Source: Pseudomonadota bacterium
GTDB taxonomy: Bacteria > Pseudomonadota > Alphaproteobacteria > Rhodobacterales > Rhodobacteraceae
Reading direction: 5' to 3'
Assembly (NCBI GenBank): GCA_018240425.1
Contig: JAFEFU010000062.1
Location: 1-64,000, forward strand
Length of the DNA stretch: 64,000 bases
Translations under genes and position numbers: made by a program
Notes under the pieces: generated by a model
Databases searched by the model: none
Seen by the model: the letters and a program-made list of their open reading frames with translations, nothing else
Told to the model about the DNA's origin: nothing
Shown: positions 1-8,800 of the stretch, in pieces
How positions within the stretch are numbered: the first letter of the stretch is position 1
How the letters are laid out: each line of letters opens with the position of its first letter

Positions 1-1
1 C

Positions 2-8
2 TAGGAGG
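2..8 (+). promoter_or_regulatory. Strong Shine-Dalgarno for the first gene
   Basis: The heptamer TAGGAGG ends five bases before the ATG at 14. It is nearly the full anti-16S complement and fixes that start. The promoter lies outside the window. Confidence 0.75.
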
Positions 9-13
9 GACGG

Positions 14-1120
14 ATGGACAGCGAAGCCCAAAGGCGGATGGCCGCCCTTCTGCACCACCGCGCCGCGCATCTTGCGCCGGGCGAACCGGTGGCACTGCCG
101 ATCATCTCGTCTTCGACCTTTCATTCGCCCGACGGGCCGGACCTCAGCCATGTCTATGGCCGCACCTCGATGCCGACCTGGGAGGCGCTCGAGGCGCAAC
201 TGGCGCTTCTCGAAGGTGCGCCCTGCGTCGCCTTCCCCTCGGGGATGGCGGCGATCTCGGCGGCGCTGGTCGCGGGACTGGCGGCCGGAAAGCGGCTGGT
301 CCTGCCGGCGGACGGCTACTATGTCGGCCGGGCGCTGGCGCACCAGATCCTCGCCCGCTACGGAGTCGAGGTGCAGGAACTGCCGACCGCCGCCTATGAG
401 AATGCGGATTTCACCGGCGCGGCGCTGGTGCTGGTCGAGACACCGTCGAACCCGCATCTCGATGTCTGCGACCTGCGCCGGGTGGCCGACCGCGCCCATG
501 CCGCCGGTGCGCTGGTGGTCGCCGACAACACCACGATGACGCCCTTGCTGCAACGCCCGCTCGACCTTGGCGCCGATGTGGTGGTCGCCGCCGATACCAA
601 GGCACCGGCCGGCCATTCCGACACGCTCTTCGGCCATGTCGCCAGCCGCGACACCGCATTCCTGAACCGGGTGCGCGACGAGCGCCGCCTGACCGGCGCG
701 GTGCCGGGATCGTTCGAGGCCTGGCTGGTCCATCGCGGGCTCGAGACGCTCGAGGTGCGGCTGGCCCGCATGTGCGCCACCGCCCAGTTGATCGCCGGAC
801 GGCTGGCCGCGCACCCGGCGGTCAGGAACGTCCGCTACCCCGGCCTGCCGAACGATCCCTCGCACGCCACGGCCCGGCAGCAGATGACCGGCTTCGGCTT
901 TCTCGTCGGGTTCGAGCTTCCCGACGCCGCCGCCGCCGAGCGGTTCCTGTCCACCTGCCCGCTGATCGCCGAGACCACATCGTTCGGCAGCACCCACACT
1001 TCGGGCGAACGCCGCATCCGCTGGGGCGACGCGGTGCCCGAGGGTTTCATACGCCTGTCGGTGGGGATCGAGCCCGCCGAACCCCTGTGGGCCGCCATCG
1101 CCGCGGCGCTGGCGCGCTGA
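14..1120 (+). CDS. Cystathionine gamma-lyase family PLP enzyme
   Basis: A 368-residue Cys/Met-metabolism PLP enzyme (fold type I), a cytosolic enzyme of transsulfuration or sulfur amino acid breakdown. Visible are the VYGRTSMPT substrate/PLP loop near residue 48, SGMAA (76-80) that contacts the cofactor phosphate, the PLP-pyridine aspartate in VADN (about 171), and the Schiff-base lysine K196 in DTKAPAGHSD. The residues after the lysine (A-P) differ from the usual aromatic-aliphatic pair of the family signature, so the exact reaction (gamma-lyase, gamma-synthase or beta-lyase) is uncertain. Length is slightly under the common 380-400. A strong ribosome site precedes the start. The GMC oxidoreductase and hydantoinase that follow lie on the same strand with short gaps. 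Confidence 0.85.
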   Translation: MDSEAQRRMAALLHHRAAHLAPGEPVALPIISSSTFHSPDGPDLSHVYGRTSMPTWEALEAQLALLEGAPCVAFPSGMAAISAALVAGLAAGKRLVLPADGYYVGRALAHQILARYGVEVQELPTAAYENADFTGAALVLVETPSNPHLDVCDLRRVADRAHAAGALVVADNTTMTPLLQRPLDLGADVVVAADTKAPAGHSDTLFGHVASRDTAFLNRVRDERRLTGAVPGSFEAWLVHRGLETLEVRLARMCATAQLIAGRLAAHPAVRNVRYPGLPNDPSHATARQQMTGFGFLVGFELPDAAAAERFLSTCPLIAETTSFGSTHTSGERRIRWGDAVPEGFIRLSVGIEPAEPLWAAIAAALAR

Positions 1121-1207
1121 CGGTACGCTTGCGACACCATGCTGTCGCTCCAGGCCATGCCGCGCGGCCGCCGGGGTGCTGTGATCGGCGCGGCAGCGGG
1201 GCGGGGC

Positions 1208-2827
1208 ATGGACGGCCAGACCTTTGATTACATCATCGTCGGCGCCGGATCGGCGGGCTGCGTGCTTGCCGAACGCCTGTCTGCGTCGGGGCGCCACAAG
1301 GTTCTGGTGCTCGAGGCCGGCGGAAGCGACCGGCGATTCTATGTCCAGTTGCCGCTCGGCTACGGCAAGCTGTTCTATGACCCCGCAGTCAACTGGATGT
1401 ACCGCACCGAGCCCGATCCGGGCCTCTATGGCGCCCGCGACCACTGGCCGCGCGGCAAGATCCTGGGCGGCTCGTCCTCGATCAACGCGATGGTCTGGAT
1501 TCGCGGCCACGCCAGCGACTACGACGACTGGGAAGCCGCCGGCAACCCGGGCTGGGGCCGGGATCCGGTCCGCGAGGCCTATTGCGCCATCGAGGACAAC
1601 GAGGCCGGCGCCGACGGCTGGCGCGGTCGGGGCGGGCCGCTGTTCATCTCGGCCAACGACCGCGACCTGCATCCCCTGTGCGAGACCTTCATCCGCGCCA
1701 CCGAGGCCACCGGCCTGCCGCGCAACCCCGACTTCAACGGCGTCGAGCAGGAAGGAGTCGGCATCTACCAGATGACCATCCGCAACGCGCGGCGCAATTC
1801 CGCCGCCCGCGCCTTCCTGCGCCCGGCGATGAAGCGGGCCAATGTCACGGTCGTGACCCGCGCCCAGGTCACGCGCGTCCTCTTCGACGGCACCCGTGCC
1901 GCGGGCGTCGAGTATTTCCGCCGCGGCCAGCGCCTGACCGCCCGCGCCGGGCGCGAGGTGATCCTGGCGGGCGGCGCCATCAACAGCCCGCAGCTTCTCA
2001 TGCTCTCGGGCGTGGGCGAGGCCGCCCATCTGCGCTCGCTGGGCCTGCCGGTGGTGATCGACAACCTGAACGTCGGACGGCATCTGAACGACCATCAGGG
2101 CATCAACTACACCTGGCGGATGACGGTCCCGACCTACAACGACATCCTGCGGCCCTGGTGGGGCAAGCTCTGGGTGGGGATGCAGTACTTCCTGGCAGGC
2201 AAGGGGCCGCTCGCCAAGTCGATCAACCACGGCGGCGGCTTCTTCCGCACCGATCCCACCTTGTCGCGGCCCAACATGCAGCTGTATTTCCAGGCCTTTT
2301 CGACCCTGATCCCGCGCGAGGGCGAAAGGCCGCTGCTGACGCCAGACCCCTTCTCGGGCCTTTCCATCGGCCTGTCGAACTGCCGCCCGACCAGCCGCGG
2401 CCAGATCACCCTGGCCTCGACCGATCCCTTCGCCCATCCGCGGATCGCCGCCAACGCCTTTTCCACCGATCACGACGTGGCCGAGATGCTGCTCGCGGTC
2501 AAATATCTGCGCCGCATCGCCGCCGAGGAGCCGATCCGCAGCCTGATCGCCGAGGAGCTGCGCCCCGGGCCGACGGTTCAGTCCGACGAGGATCTGATCG
2601 CGGACTTCCGCGCCCGTTCGGGCACCGTCTACCATCCGTCCTGCACTGCGCGCATGGGGCCTGACCCGGCCTTCTCGGTGGTGGACGCCGACCTGCGGGT
2701 GCACGGGTTGCAGGGCCTGCGGGTTTGTGACGCTTCGGTCTTTCCAACCCTGATCGGCGGCAATACCAATGCGCCCAGCATTCTCGTCGGCTGGATGGGA
2801 GCAGAGCGGATCCTGCGGTCCGCCTGA
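1208..2827 (+). CDS. GMC family FAD-dependent oxidoreductase (choline dehydrogenase-like)
   Basis: A 539-residue glucose-methanol-choline oxidoreductase, a flavoenzyme that oxidises primary or secondary alcohols. The N-terminus carries the Rossmann motif DYIIVGAGSAGCVLAERL, which fixes the ATG at 1208; the open frame extends upstream to 1139 but that part has no homology-like sequence. The GMC signature GKILGGSSSINAMVWIRGH follows near residue 90. The C-terminus has the catalytic histidine region YHPSCTARMG and the paired asparagine in GGNTNAPS. The substrate cannot be read from sequence. Choline dehydrogenase is possible, but there are no betaine genes here, and the neighbours are a PLP lyase and a hydantoinase, so a catabolic alcohol dehydrogenase is equally likely. 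Confidence 0.88.
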   Translation: MDGQTFDYIIVGAGSAGCVLAERLSASGRHKVLVLEAGGSDRRFYVQLPLGYGKLFYDPAVNWMYRTEPDPGLYGARDHWPRGKILGGSSSINAMVWIRGHASDYDDWEAAGNPGWGRDPVREAYCAIEDNEAGADGWRGRGGPLFISANDRDLHPLCETFIRATEATGLPRNPDFNGVEQEGVGIYQMTIRNARRNSAARAFLRPAMKRANVTVVTRAQVTRVLFDGTRAAGVEYFRRGQRLTARAGREVILAGGAINSPQLLMLSGVGEAAHLRSLGLPVVIDNLNVGRHLNDHQGINYTWRMTVPTYNDILRPWWGKLWVGMQYFLAGKGPLAKSINHGGGFFRTDPTLSRPNMQLYFQAFSTLIPREGERPLLTPDPFSGLSIGLSNCRPTSRGQITLASTDPFAHPRIAANAFSTDHDVAEMLLAVKYLRRIAAEEPIRSLIAEELRPGPTVQSDEDLIADFRARSGTVYHPSCTARMGPDPAFSVVDADLRVHGLQGLRVCDASVFPTLIGGNTNAPSILVGWMGAERILRSA

Positions 2828-2859
2828 CCGGCCTTCGGGGGACAGGAAGGGAACGGCAC

Positions 2860-4872
2860 ATGACTTATCTTCTGGGCGTCGATACCGGCGGCACCTATAC
2901 CGACGCGGTTGTCCTGGACGAGGGCGCCGACCGCGTCATCGCCTCGGCCAAATCGCTGACCACGCGCCCCGACCTGGCGCCGGGGGTCGGAAGCGCCATC
3001 GACGCGGCCATCGGGAAGGCCGGGATCGAGCCGAAACAGGTGGCGATGGTGTCCCTGTCCACCACTCTCGCCACCAACGCGCTGGTCGAGGGGCAGGGTG
3101 GCCGCGTCGCGCTGATCTTCATCGGCTTTGACGAGGTTGAGCTGAACCGAGCCGGCCTGACCGAGGCCCTGAAGGGTGATCCGGTCGTGCTGCTGCCTGG
3201 CGGCCACAACCATGCCGGAAACGAGGCGGCACCCCTCGATCGGGCATTGTTAGAGACTGAAATCACCCGTCTGGCGCCCGAAGTCACCGGCTTTGCCGTC
3301 GCTTCCGCCTTCGCCACCCGCAACCCCGCCCATGAAAACGCCGCGCGCGATGCGGTGCGCCGCATCGCAGGCCTGCCCGTGACCTGTTCGCACGAACTGT
3401 CGGCCGGACTGAACGGCCCCCGCCGGGCGCTGACCGCGCTGCTGAATGCGCGCCTGATCGGTATGATCGACCGTCTGATCGGCGCCTGCGAGGGGCATAT
3501 GGCCGCGCTCGGCATCGACGCGCCGCTGATGGTGGTGCGCGGCGACGGGGCGCTGGTCTCGGCGCGGCTGGCCCGCGAGCGGCCGATCGAGACGATCCTC
3601 TCCGGCCCCGCCGCCTCGATTGCCGGGGCAAGCTGGCTGACCGGCGAGCGCGACGCGCTGGTCAGCGACATCGGCGGGACCACCACCGACGTGTGCCTGC
3701 TCCGGGACGGGAAGCCGGCCATCGACCCGATGGGCGCGCGGGTCGGCGCATTCCGCACGATGGTCGAGGCGGTGGCGATGCGCACCACCGGCCTTGGCGG
3801 CGACAGCGAGGTGCACCTGATCGACGGGCTCGAGACCGGGCTGCGCCTCGGGCCGCGCCGGCTCATGCCGGTGGCGCTGATCGCCCGAGACCATCCGGGA
3901 CTGGTGCACGAGGCGCTGGACGAATGGCTGGCGATGGATGCGCCGGGCGAGCATGACGGGCGCTTTGCCCTGCCGCTGTGGCAGGATGCGCCGCCGCCTG
4001 GCCTGACCCCGCGCGAGGCCGCGGTGGCCGAACGGCTGGCGCGCGGGCCGCAGCGCCTGACTGACGCCGTGCGCACCCGGCTCGAGCATCCGGCGCTGAT
4101 GCGCCTGGTCGCGCGCGGCGCGGCGATGATCGCGGGCGTCACGCCATCCGATGCGAGCCACGTCCTTGGCCGGCTGGACAGCTGGGACGGGCAGGCGGCG
4201 CGCAAGGCCGTCGCCCTGTTCGCCCGCCGCCGCAACGGCCGCGGCGACCGGATCGCCACGGGGCCCGAGGATCTGGCCGCGCGCATCGTCGCCCGGCTGG
4301 AAAGCCAGACCGTCGATTGCCTGCTCGAGGCCGCCTTTGACGAGGACAGCCGCGACTGGGGCAACGAGACCTCGGAAAATCTCGCCCGCCACGCGCTGAC
4401 CGTCGCCGGACTGGACCGCCACCGTGGCGTCGTCCAGATGTCGCTGACCCTCGGGGTGCCGGTCATCGGGCTGGGCGCCTCGGCCCCCAGCTATTATCCG
4501 CCCTTGGGCGACCGGCTGGGCGCGCGCATGATCCTGCCTGAACATGCCGGGGTCGCCAACGCCATCGGCGCGGTGGTCGGACAGGTGTCGATGACCGCGA
4601 CCGGGGTTGTCACCGCGCCGGGGCCGGGCCTGTTCGCCGCCCACCTGCCCGAGGGTCCGCAGCGCTTTTCCGACCGCGACCAGGCGCTGGCGGCGCTGGA
4701 GCGGGTGCTGCGCGCCGAAGCCGAGGCCCGCGCCCGCGCCGCCGGGGTCGAGGAGATGCGCCTGAGCGTCGTGCGCGACCTGACCGAGATCGAGGTCGAG
4801 GGCAGCGCCATGTTCATCGAGGGTCAGGTCAGGGTCACCGCCCAGGGGCGCCCGCGCATCGCCACCGGCTGA
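2860..4872 (+). CDS. Hydantoinase/oxoprolinase family protein (HyuA-type subunit)
   Basis: A 670-residue member of the HyuA/oxoprolinase A family, ATP-dependent amidohydrolases of the ASKHA fold that open hydantoins, 5-oxoproline or similar cyclic amides. The N-terminus has the phosphate-binding DTGGTYTDAVV. A central SDIGGTTTDVCLL segment near residue 270 is the second nucleotide loop, and TTGLGGDSEV follows near residue 310. The gene starts 32 bases after the GMC oxidoreductase with a GGAAGGG ribosome site. No HyuB partner is present on either side, so it may act alone, with an unlinked partner, or on a different substrate. Family placement is firm; the reaction is not. Confidence 0.85.
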   Translation: MTYLLGVDTGGTYTDAVVLDEGADRVIASAKSLTTRPDLAPGVGSAIDAAIGKAGIEPKQVAMVSLSTTLATNALVEGQGGRVALIFIGFDEVELNRAGLTEALKGDPVVLLPGGHNHAGNEAAPLDRALLETEITRLAPEVTGFAVASAFATRNPAHENAARDAVRRIAGLPVTCSHELSAGLNGPRRALTALLNARLIGMIDRLIGACEGHMAALGIDAPLMVVRGDGALVSARLARERPIETILSGPAASIAGASWLTGERDALVSDIGGTTTDVCLLRDGKPAIDPMGARVGAFRTMVEAVAMRTTGLGGDSEVHLIDGLETGLRLGPRRLMPVALIARDHPGLVHEALDEWLAMDAPGEHDGRFALPLWQDAPPPGLTPREAAVAERLARGPQRLTDAVRTRLEHPALMRLVARGAAMIAGVTPSDASHVLGRLDSWDGQAARKAVALFARRRNGRGDRIATGPEDLAARIVARLESQTVDCLLEAAFDEDSRDWGNETSENLARHALTVAGLDRHRGVVQMSLTLGVPVIGLGASAPSYYPPLGDRLGARMILPEHAGVANAIGAVVGQVSMTATGVVTAPGPGLFAAHLPEGPQRFSDRDQALAALERVLRAEAEARARAAGVEEMRLSVVRDLTEIEVEGSAMFIEGQVRVTAQGRPRIATG

Positions 4873-4901
4873 CAGGGCTCACCGGCGCGGCGAAGACCGG
4901 G

Positions 4902-5243
4902 TCAGGCCGCGTTGGGGGTGCCGGCCTCGCGCAGGGACTCAAGCCCGGCCAGGAACGCCACCCGCGAGTTCCGATAGCTTTCCAGCGCCGCCCGCAGGTC
5001 GGGCCGCGCCGACCGCTCGGCCTCGTGGCAACGGGCGCCGAAATCGGCGAAGCCGAGGTTCCACGCGCTGCCCTTCAGGAAATGAAGGTCTTCCTCGAGC
5101 CGCGCCGGATCGGGGCGGGCCTCGAGCCGTGCCACCACCTCCTCGACCTCGTCGAGAAACAGGTCCACCACTTCGGCAAAGCCGTCGTCGCCGATCTCGT
5201 GGCGCAAATCCGCCACCCTTGTCCAGTCAATCATCTTCACCAC
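4902..5243 (-). CDS. Histidine phosphotransfer (HPt) domain protein
   Basis: About 113 residues forming a stand-alone HPt four-helix bundle. The phosphorylatable histidine sits in DLHFLKGSAWNLGF (about residue 54), matching the HPt consensus H-x-L-K-G-S. The start is uncertain: ATG 5234 has no well-placed ribosome site, while TAGGAG lies five bases before GTG 5243 and eight before GTG 5240, so a GTG start is preferred. It is transcribed divergently from the receiver-phosphatase gene at 5384, from a shared 140-base region, and probably relays phosphate between a hybrid kinase and a receiver. The neighbouring receiver lacks the acceptor aspartate, so the real partner must be elsewhere, or the interaction is non-covalent. 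Confidence 0.82.
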   Translation of the reverse strand: MVKMIDWTRVADLRHEIGDDGFAEVVDLFLDEVEEVVARLEARPDPARLEEDLHFLKGSAWNLGFADFGARCHEAERSARPDLRAALESYRNSRVAFLAGLESLREAGTPNAA

Positions 5244-5383
5244 CTTCACTCCTACCGCCTGCCAGTCTGGGCGCCGATCCTTGCCGCGCGGTTAAGCCCG
5301 GCCAGCCCCCGCCGTCCAAAAACGTTCAATTCGCCTTAACCCGTCGCGGCTATCGGTCGGGAAAGGGTGTTCCGGGGTAGCGC

Positions 5384-6658
5384 GTGCCAGAGATCCGAAC
5401 CGAACCGGCGGCCATTGCCGCCCCCGCCGCCCCCCGGCCTGTCCTCGTGGTCGACGACAGCCGGGTGCAGCGCCGGATCCTTTCCTCGCAACTGGCGCGC
5501 GCGGGCCATGCGGTGCTTGAGGCCGGCTCGGCGGAAGAGGCGCTCGACCTCTTCCGCCGGGTCGAGCCCGATCTCATCATCTCGGGATGGATGATGAACG
5601 GGCAGACCGGTCTGGACCTGTGCCGGGGGCTGCGCGCGCTCGGGCGCGACGACTACATCTATTTCATCCTGCTCACCTCCAAGTCCGAGGCCGCCGAGAT
5701 CGCGCGCGGCCTCGATGTCGGGGCCGACGACGTGCTGACGAAGCCGGTCAGCGGCGACGAGTTGCGCGCCCGGATCAGCGCCGGCCGGCGCATCCTGGCG
5801 ATGCAGCGCGAGCTCAGGGACAAGAACCGCCTGCTCGGCGCCACGCTCGGCGAATTGCAGGGTCTCTATGATTCGATCGACCGCGACCTGCTGGAGGCCC
5901 GCCGCCTACAGCAGGGCCTGGTAGGAGAGCGCCGCCGGGATTTCGGCGCGGCCGAGGTCAGCCTGCTTTGGCGGCCGTCCGGTCATGTCGGCGGCGATCT
6001 GGTCGGGCTCTTCCCGATCAACACCCGGCGGGCGGGGGTCTTCGCCATCGACGTTTCCGGTCACGGCATCACCGCGGCGCTGATGACGGCGCGGCTGGCG
6101 GGCTGCCTCTCGGGCAGCTCGCCCGATCGCAACATTGCACTGGTCCCCGATGGCCGCGGCGGATACGACGCCCGCCCGCCCGAGGATCTGGCGGCGGCCC
6201 TGAACGCCCTCGTGCTGAACGGGATGCAGGCCGAAACCTACTTCACCCTTGCCTATGCCGATATCGACCTGGTTTCGGGCCGGGTGGCGATGGTCCAGGC
6301 CGGCCATCCCCACCCGGCGCTGATCCGTGCCGGCGGGCGGATCGAGTTTGCCGGCAGCGGCGGCCTGCCGGTCGGGCTGATCGATGGCGCCGGGTACGAA
6401 CGGATCGAGGCCCGCCTGTCGCGGGGGGACCGGCTGTTTCTCATGTCCGACGGTATCACCGAGGCCGCCGACCCGAGCGGCACCCAGCTTGGCCGCGAAG
6501 GTCTGGCGGCGATGATCGGCGGCTGCATCGACCTGTCCGGCGCCGCCTTCCTCGACGCGCTCTGCCGGCGGATCGACGACCATTCCGGCGGCGAGGCCGG
6601 TGACGATGTCTCGGGCGTGCTGGTCGAGTTTCACGGGCCGGGGCGCGCGGCCGGCTGA
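5384..6658 (+). CDS. Receiver domain fused to PP2C/SpoIIE-type serine phosphatase
   Basis: A 424-residue protein of the RsbU/RbaY type: an N-terminal CheY-like receiver (about 18-135), a coiled-coil linker (about 135-175) and a SpoIIE-like PP2C phosphatase (about 185-420). The receiver has the acid pair D24-D25, T98 and K120, but the phosphoacceptor is glycine (G68 in LIISGWMM; codon GGA at 5585-5587). The phosphatase keeps the metal-binding motifs GGDLVG, DVSGHG and MSDGITEA. Such phosphatases usually dephosphorylate an anti-sigma-factor antagonist in a partner-switching stress pathway. No antagonist or anti-sigma gene is adjacent, but a divergent HPt gene is. Domain calls are firm; the pathway is inferred. 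Confidence 0.9.
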   Translation: MPEIRTEPAAIAAPAAPRPVLVVDDSRVQRRILSSQLARAGHAVLEAGSAEEALDLFRRVEPDLIISGWMMNGQTGLDLCRGLRALGRDDYIYFILLTSKSEAAEIARGLDVGADDVLTKPVSGDELRARISAGRRILAMQRELRDKNRLLGATLGELQGLYDSIDRDLLEARRLQQGLVGERRRDFGAAEVSLLWRPSGHVGGDLVGLFPINTRRAGVFAIDVSGHGITAALMTARLAGCLSGSSPDRNIALVPDGRGGYDARPPEDLAAALNALVLNGMQAETYFTLAYADIDLVSGRVAMVQAGHPHPALIRAGGRIEFAGSGGLPVGLIDGAGYERIEARLSRGDRLFLMSDGITEAADPSGTQLGREGLAAMIGGCIDLSGAAFLDALCRRIDDHSGGEAGDDVSGVLVEFHGPGRAAG

Positions 6659-6672
6659 TCGCGCGCCGCCCT

Positions 6673-7116
6673 CTACCGTCCCCCGAACAGGAGCCGCAGG
6701 AAATGCGCGTCGCCGGGATTGCCTGCCAGCGCCGCGGCCTCGCGCGCCGGCACCCAGACCGCGGAATGGCCGGCCTCGCGCGGCGGTCCCAGCCGGCGCA
6801 CCGGGCGGGCAAGGTAGACATGGCAGACCTTCTCGGCCCAGCGGTCATACTCGGGCATGTAGGCAAAGCGGCGGAAGGCGCCCAGCCGGCGCGGCGCGGC
6901 GATCGACCAGCCGGTCTCTTCGCCGACCTCGCGGTGCAGCGCCCGCACCGCCGATTCGCCCGGATCGATGCCGCCGCCCGGCAGTTGGAACTCGGGTTCC
7001 GGGGCCTCTTGCCATGTCAGCAGGACATCCCCACCTAGCAGCAGCACCGCGTAAGCGCCCGGCCTGATCCGGTATTTCTGCCCCTTTGCCGCCGGTTCGC
7101 CGAACCGCCTGATCAT
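6673..7116 (-). CDS. Nudix hydrolase
   Basis: A 147-residue Nudix pyrophosphohydrolase. The Nudix box runs from about residue 48 to 70 (GGGIDPGES...REVGEETGW) with the metal-binding REVGEE intact. The ATG at 7114-7116 opens just before the domain, giving the usual short alpha/beta/alpha protein. Substrate is unknown; the family covers nucleotide sugars, (d)NTPs, ADP-ribose and others. It is convergent with the phosphatase gene and divergent from hslO across about 70 bases, so it is probably monocistronic. Confidence 0.8.
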   Translation of the reverse strand: MIRRFGEPAAKGQKYRIRPGAYAVLLLGGDVLLTWQEAPEPEFQLPGGGIDPGESAVRALHREVGEETGWSIAAPRRLGAFRRFAYMPEYDRWAEKVCHVYLARPVRRLGPPREAGHSAVWVPAREAAALAGNPGDAHFLRLLFGGR

Positions 7117-7185
7117 GCCCGCCCGTCCCGGTTGCCCATCTGCGCCCGAAACGGTATGCCAAGGCCCGCCCCCGAAGGAAACCCC

Positions 7186-8202
7186 ATGACCCCGCCCGCC
7201 CCGCCCTCGCCTACGGAAATCGCCTGGGACGATACCGTCCTGCCGTTCCAGCTTGACCTGTCGGACATCCGCGGCCGGGTGGCGCGGCTTGACGGCACGC
7301 TTGACCGCATCCTCGGCCAGCACGCCTATCCCGCCCCGGTCGAAGCCTTGGTGGCCGAGGCCGCGCTTCTGACCGCGCTGATCGGCCAGACCGTCAAGCT
7401 GCGCTGGAAACTGTCGCTGCAGATCCGCGGCAACGGCCCGGTCAGGATCATCGCCACTGACTATTACGCCCCCGCCGAAGACGGTGCCCCCGCGCAGATC
7501 CGCGCCTGGGCCTCGTTCGATGCCGCGCGGCTTGATGATGCGGCCCAGCCCTTCGCCCAGATCGGCCAGGGCTATTTCGCCGTGCTCATCGACCAGGGCG
7601 AGGGGACGCTGCCCTACCAGGGGATCACGCCCATCGCCGGCGGCTCGCTTGCCGCCTGCGCCGGCACCTATTTCGCCCAGTCCGAACAGTTGCCGACCCG
7701 CTTCCAGCTGTCGTTCGGCAAGTCGCGGCTGAAGGGGGGTGCCGAGCGCTGGCGCGCCGGCGGCGTCATGCTGCAACTCATGCCCAAGGCCTCGCCCGCG
7801 GTGGCCGGCGAGGGCGGCTCGGGCGAGGGCGGGCTTCTCACCCATGCCGACATCCTCGATGGCGAGGAGGGCGAGAACTGGACCCGCGCCAACCTGCTTC
7901 TCGATACCGTCGAGGAACTGGAACTGATCGGCCCCTCGGTGCAGCCCACCGATCTTCTGGTGCGGCTGTTCCATGAGGAAGGCCCGCGCGTGTTCGATGC
8001 GCAGCCGGTCCGCTTCGGCTGCACCTGCTCGCCCGACAAGGTGCGCCAGAGCCTGTCGATCTATTCGGCCAAGGACATCGCGACCATGACGACCGAGGCA
8101 GGCATCGTCACCGCCGACTGCCAGTTCTGCGGCGCGCATTACGAATTCGATCCGGGCACGCTCGGGTTCGAGGCGAGGGGGGAAGAGGGTGCCAGCGCCT
8201 GA
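7186..8202 (+). CDS. hslO: Hsp33 redox-regulated chaperone
   Basis: A 338-residue Hsp33, a cytosolic holdase activated by oxidation. The zinc/redox switch is visible as C279-x-C281 (GCTCSPDK) and C312-Q-F-C315. The N-terminal domain has the family features DDTVLPFQLD and RWKLSLQIRGNGPVR. The ATG at 7186 is preferred over the in-frame ATG at 7132 because GAAGGA sits at a good distance and the extra residues look non-homologous. The stop overlaps the next Nudix gene by 14 bases, so hslO, the CoA pyrophosphatase gene and the CCA-adding enzyme gene form one operon. Confidence 0.93.
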   Translation: MTPPAPPSPTEIAWDDTVLPFQLDLSDIRGRVARLDGTLDRILGQHAYPAPVEALVAEAALLTALIGQTVKLRWKLSLQIRGNGPVRIIATDYYAPAEDGAPAQIRAWASFDAARLDDAAQPFAQIGQGYFAVLIDQGEGTLPYQGITPIAGGSLAACAGTYFAQSEQLPTRFQLSFGKSRLKGGAERWRAGGVMLQLMPKASPAVAGEGGSGEGGLLTHADILDGEEGENWTRANLLLDTVEELELIGPSVQPTDLLVRLFHEEGPRVFDAQPVRFGCTCSPDKVRQSLSIYSAKDIATMTTEAGIVTADCQFCGAHYEFDPGTLGFEARGEEGASA

Positions 8203-8800
8203 TGCGCTAGCCGCCCTGAGACGCGCGCTGGCCCGCCCGGGCCGCGACACGTCGGACCATGACCTGAACCCCCGCGTCGCGGCGGCGGGTCAGGCCCCGG
8301 GCCAGGCCCTGCGACCGGCCGCCGTCCTTCTGGGATTCCGGCCCGGTCCGGCGGGGACCAGCCTGATCCTGACCAAGCGCGCCTCGCACCTCAAGCACCA
8401 TCCCGGCCAGATCGCCTTTCCGGGCGGCAAGCTTGACCGCGGCGACCGCGACGCGACCGCCGCCGCGCTGCGCGAGGCGCAGGAAGAGATCGGCCTTGCA
8501 CCCTCGCAGGCGCGGATTCTTGGCGCCCTGCCCGCACATGAAACCGTCACCGGCTTTTGCGTGACCCCCGTTCTGGCCGAGATAGACCCTGATTTTTGCC
8601 CGGTTGCTGATGCGGGCGAGGTCGAGGAAGTGTTTTCCGTGCCCTTCGCCCATGTCGCCGATCCCGCGCATTTTCATATCGAGAGCCGGATCTGGCGCGG
8701 GCATTTGCGCCGCTATTACACGGTGCCTTACGGCCCCTATTACATCTGGGGGGCGACGGCGCGTATCCTAAGGGCGCTGGCGGACCGGATGGCGTCATGA
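8189..8800 (+). CDS. CoA pyrophosphatase-type Nudix hydrolase
   Basis: A 203-residue Nudix enzyme of the NUDT7/YeaB group that splits CoA into phosphopantetheine and 3',5'-ADP. Two family signatures are seen: the upstream CoA motif (LTKRASHLKHHPGQIAFPGGK) and the Nudix box that follows it (...REAQEEIGL, around residues 83-105). The start overlaps the last 14 bases of hslO and the stop overlaps the CCA gene by four bases (ATGA), so translation is probably coupled through the three genes. Confidence 0.88.
   Translation: MPAPDALAALRRALARPGRDTSDHDLNPRVAAAGQAPGQALRPAAVLLGFRPGPAGTSLILTKRASHLKHHPGQIAFPGGKLDRGDRDATAAALREAQEEIGLAPSQARILGALPAHETVTGFCVTPVLAEIDPDFCPVADAGEVEEVFSVPFAHVADPAHFHIESRIWRGHLRRYYTVPYGPYYIWGATARILRALADRMAS

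Noticed and set aside
2895-4466. A 523-codon minus-strand frame inside the hydantoinase gene
   Set aside because: Ser/Arg-rich shadow sequence with no recognisable domain, opposite a clear HyuA-family gene.
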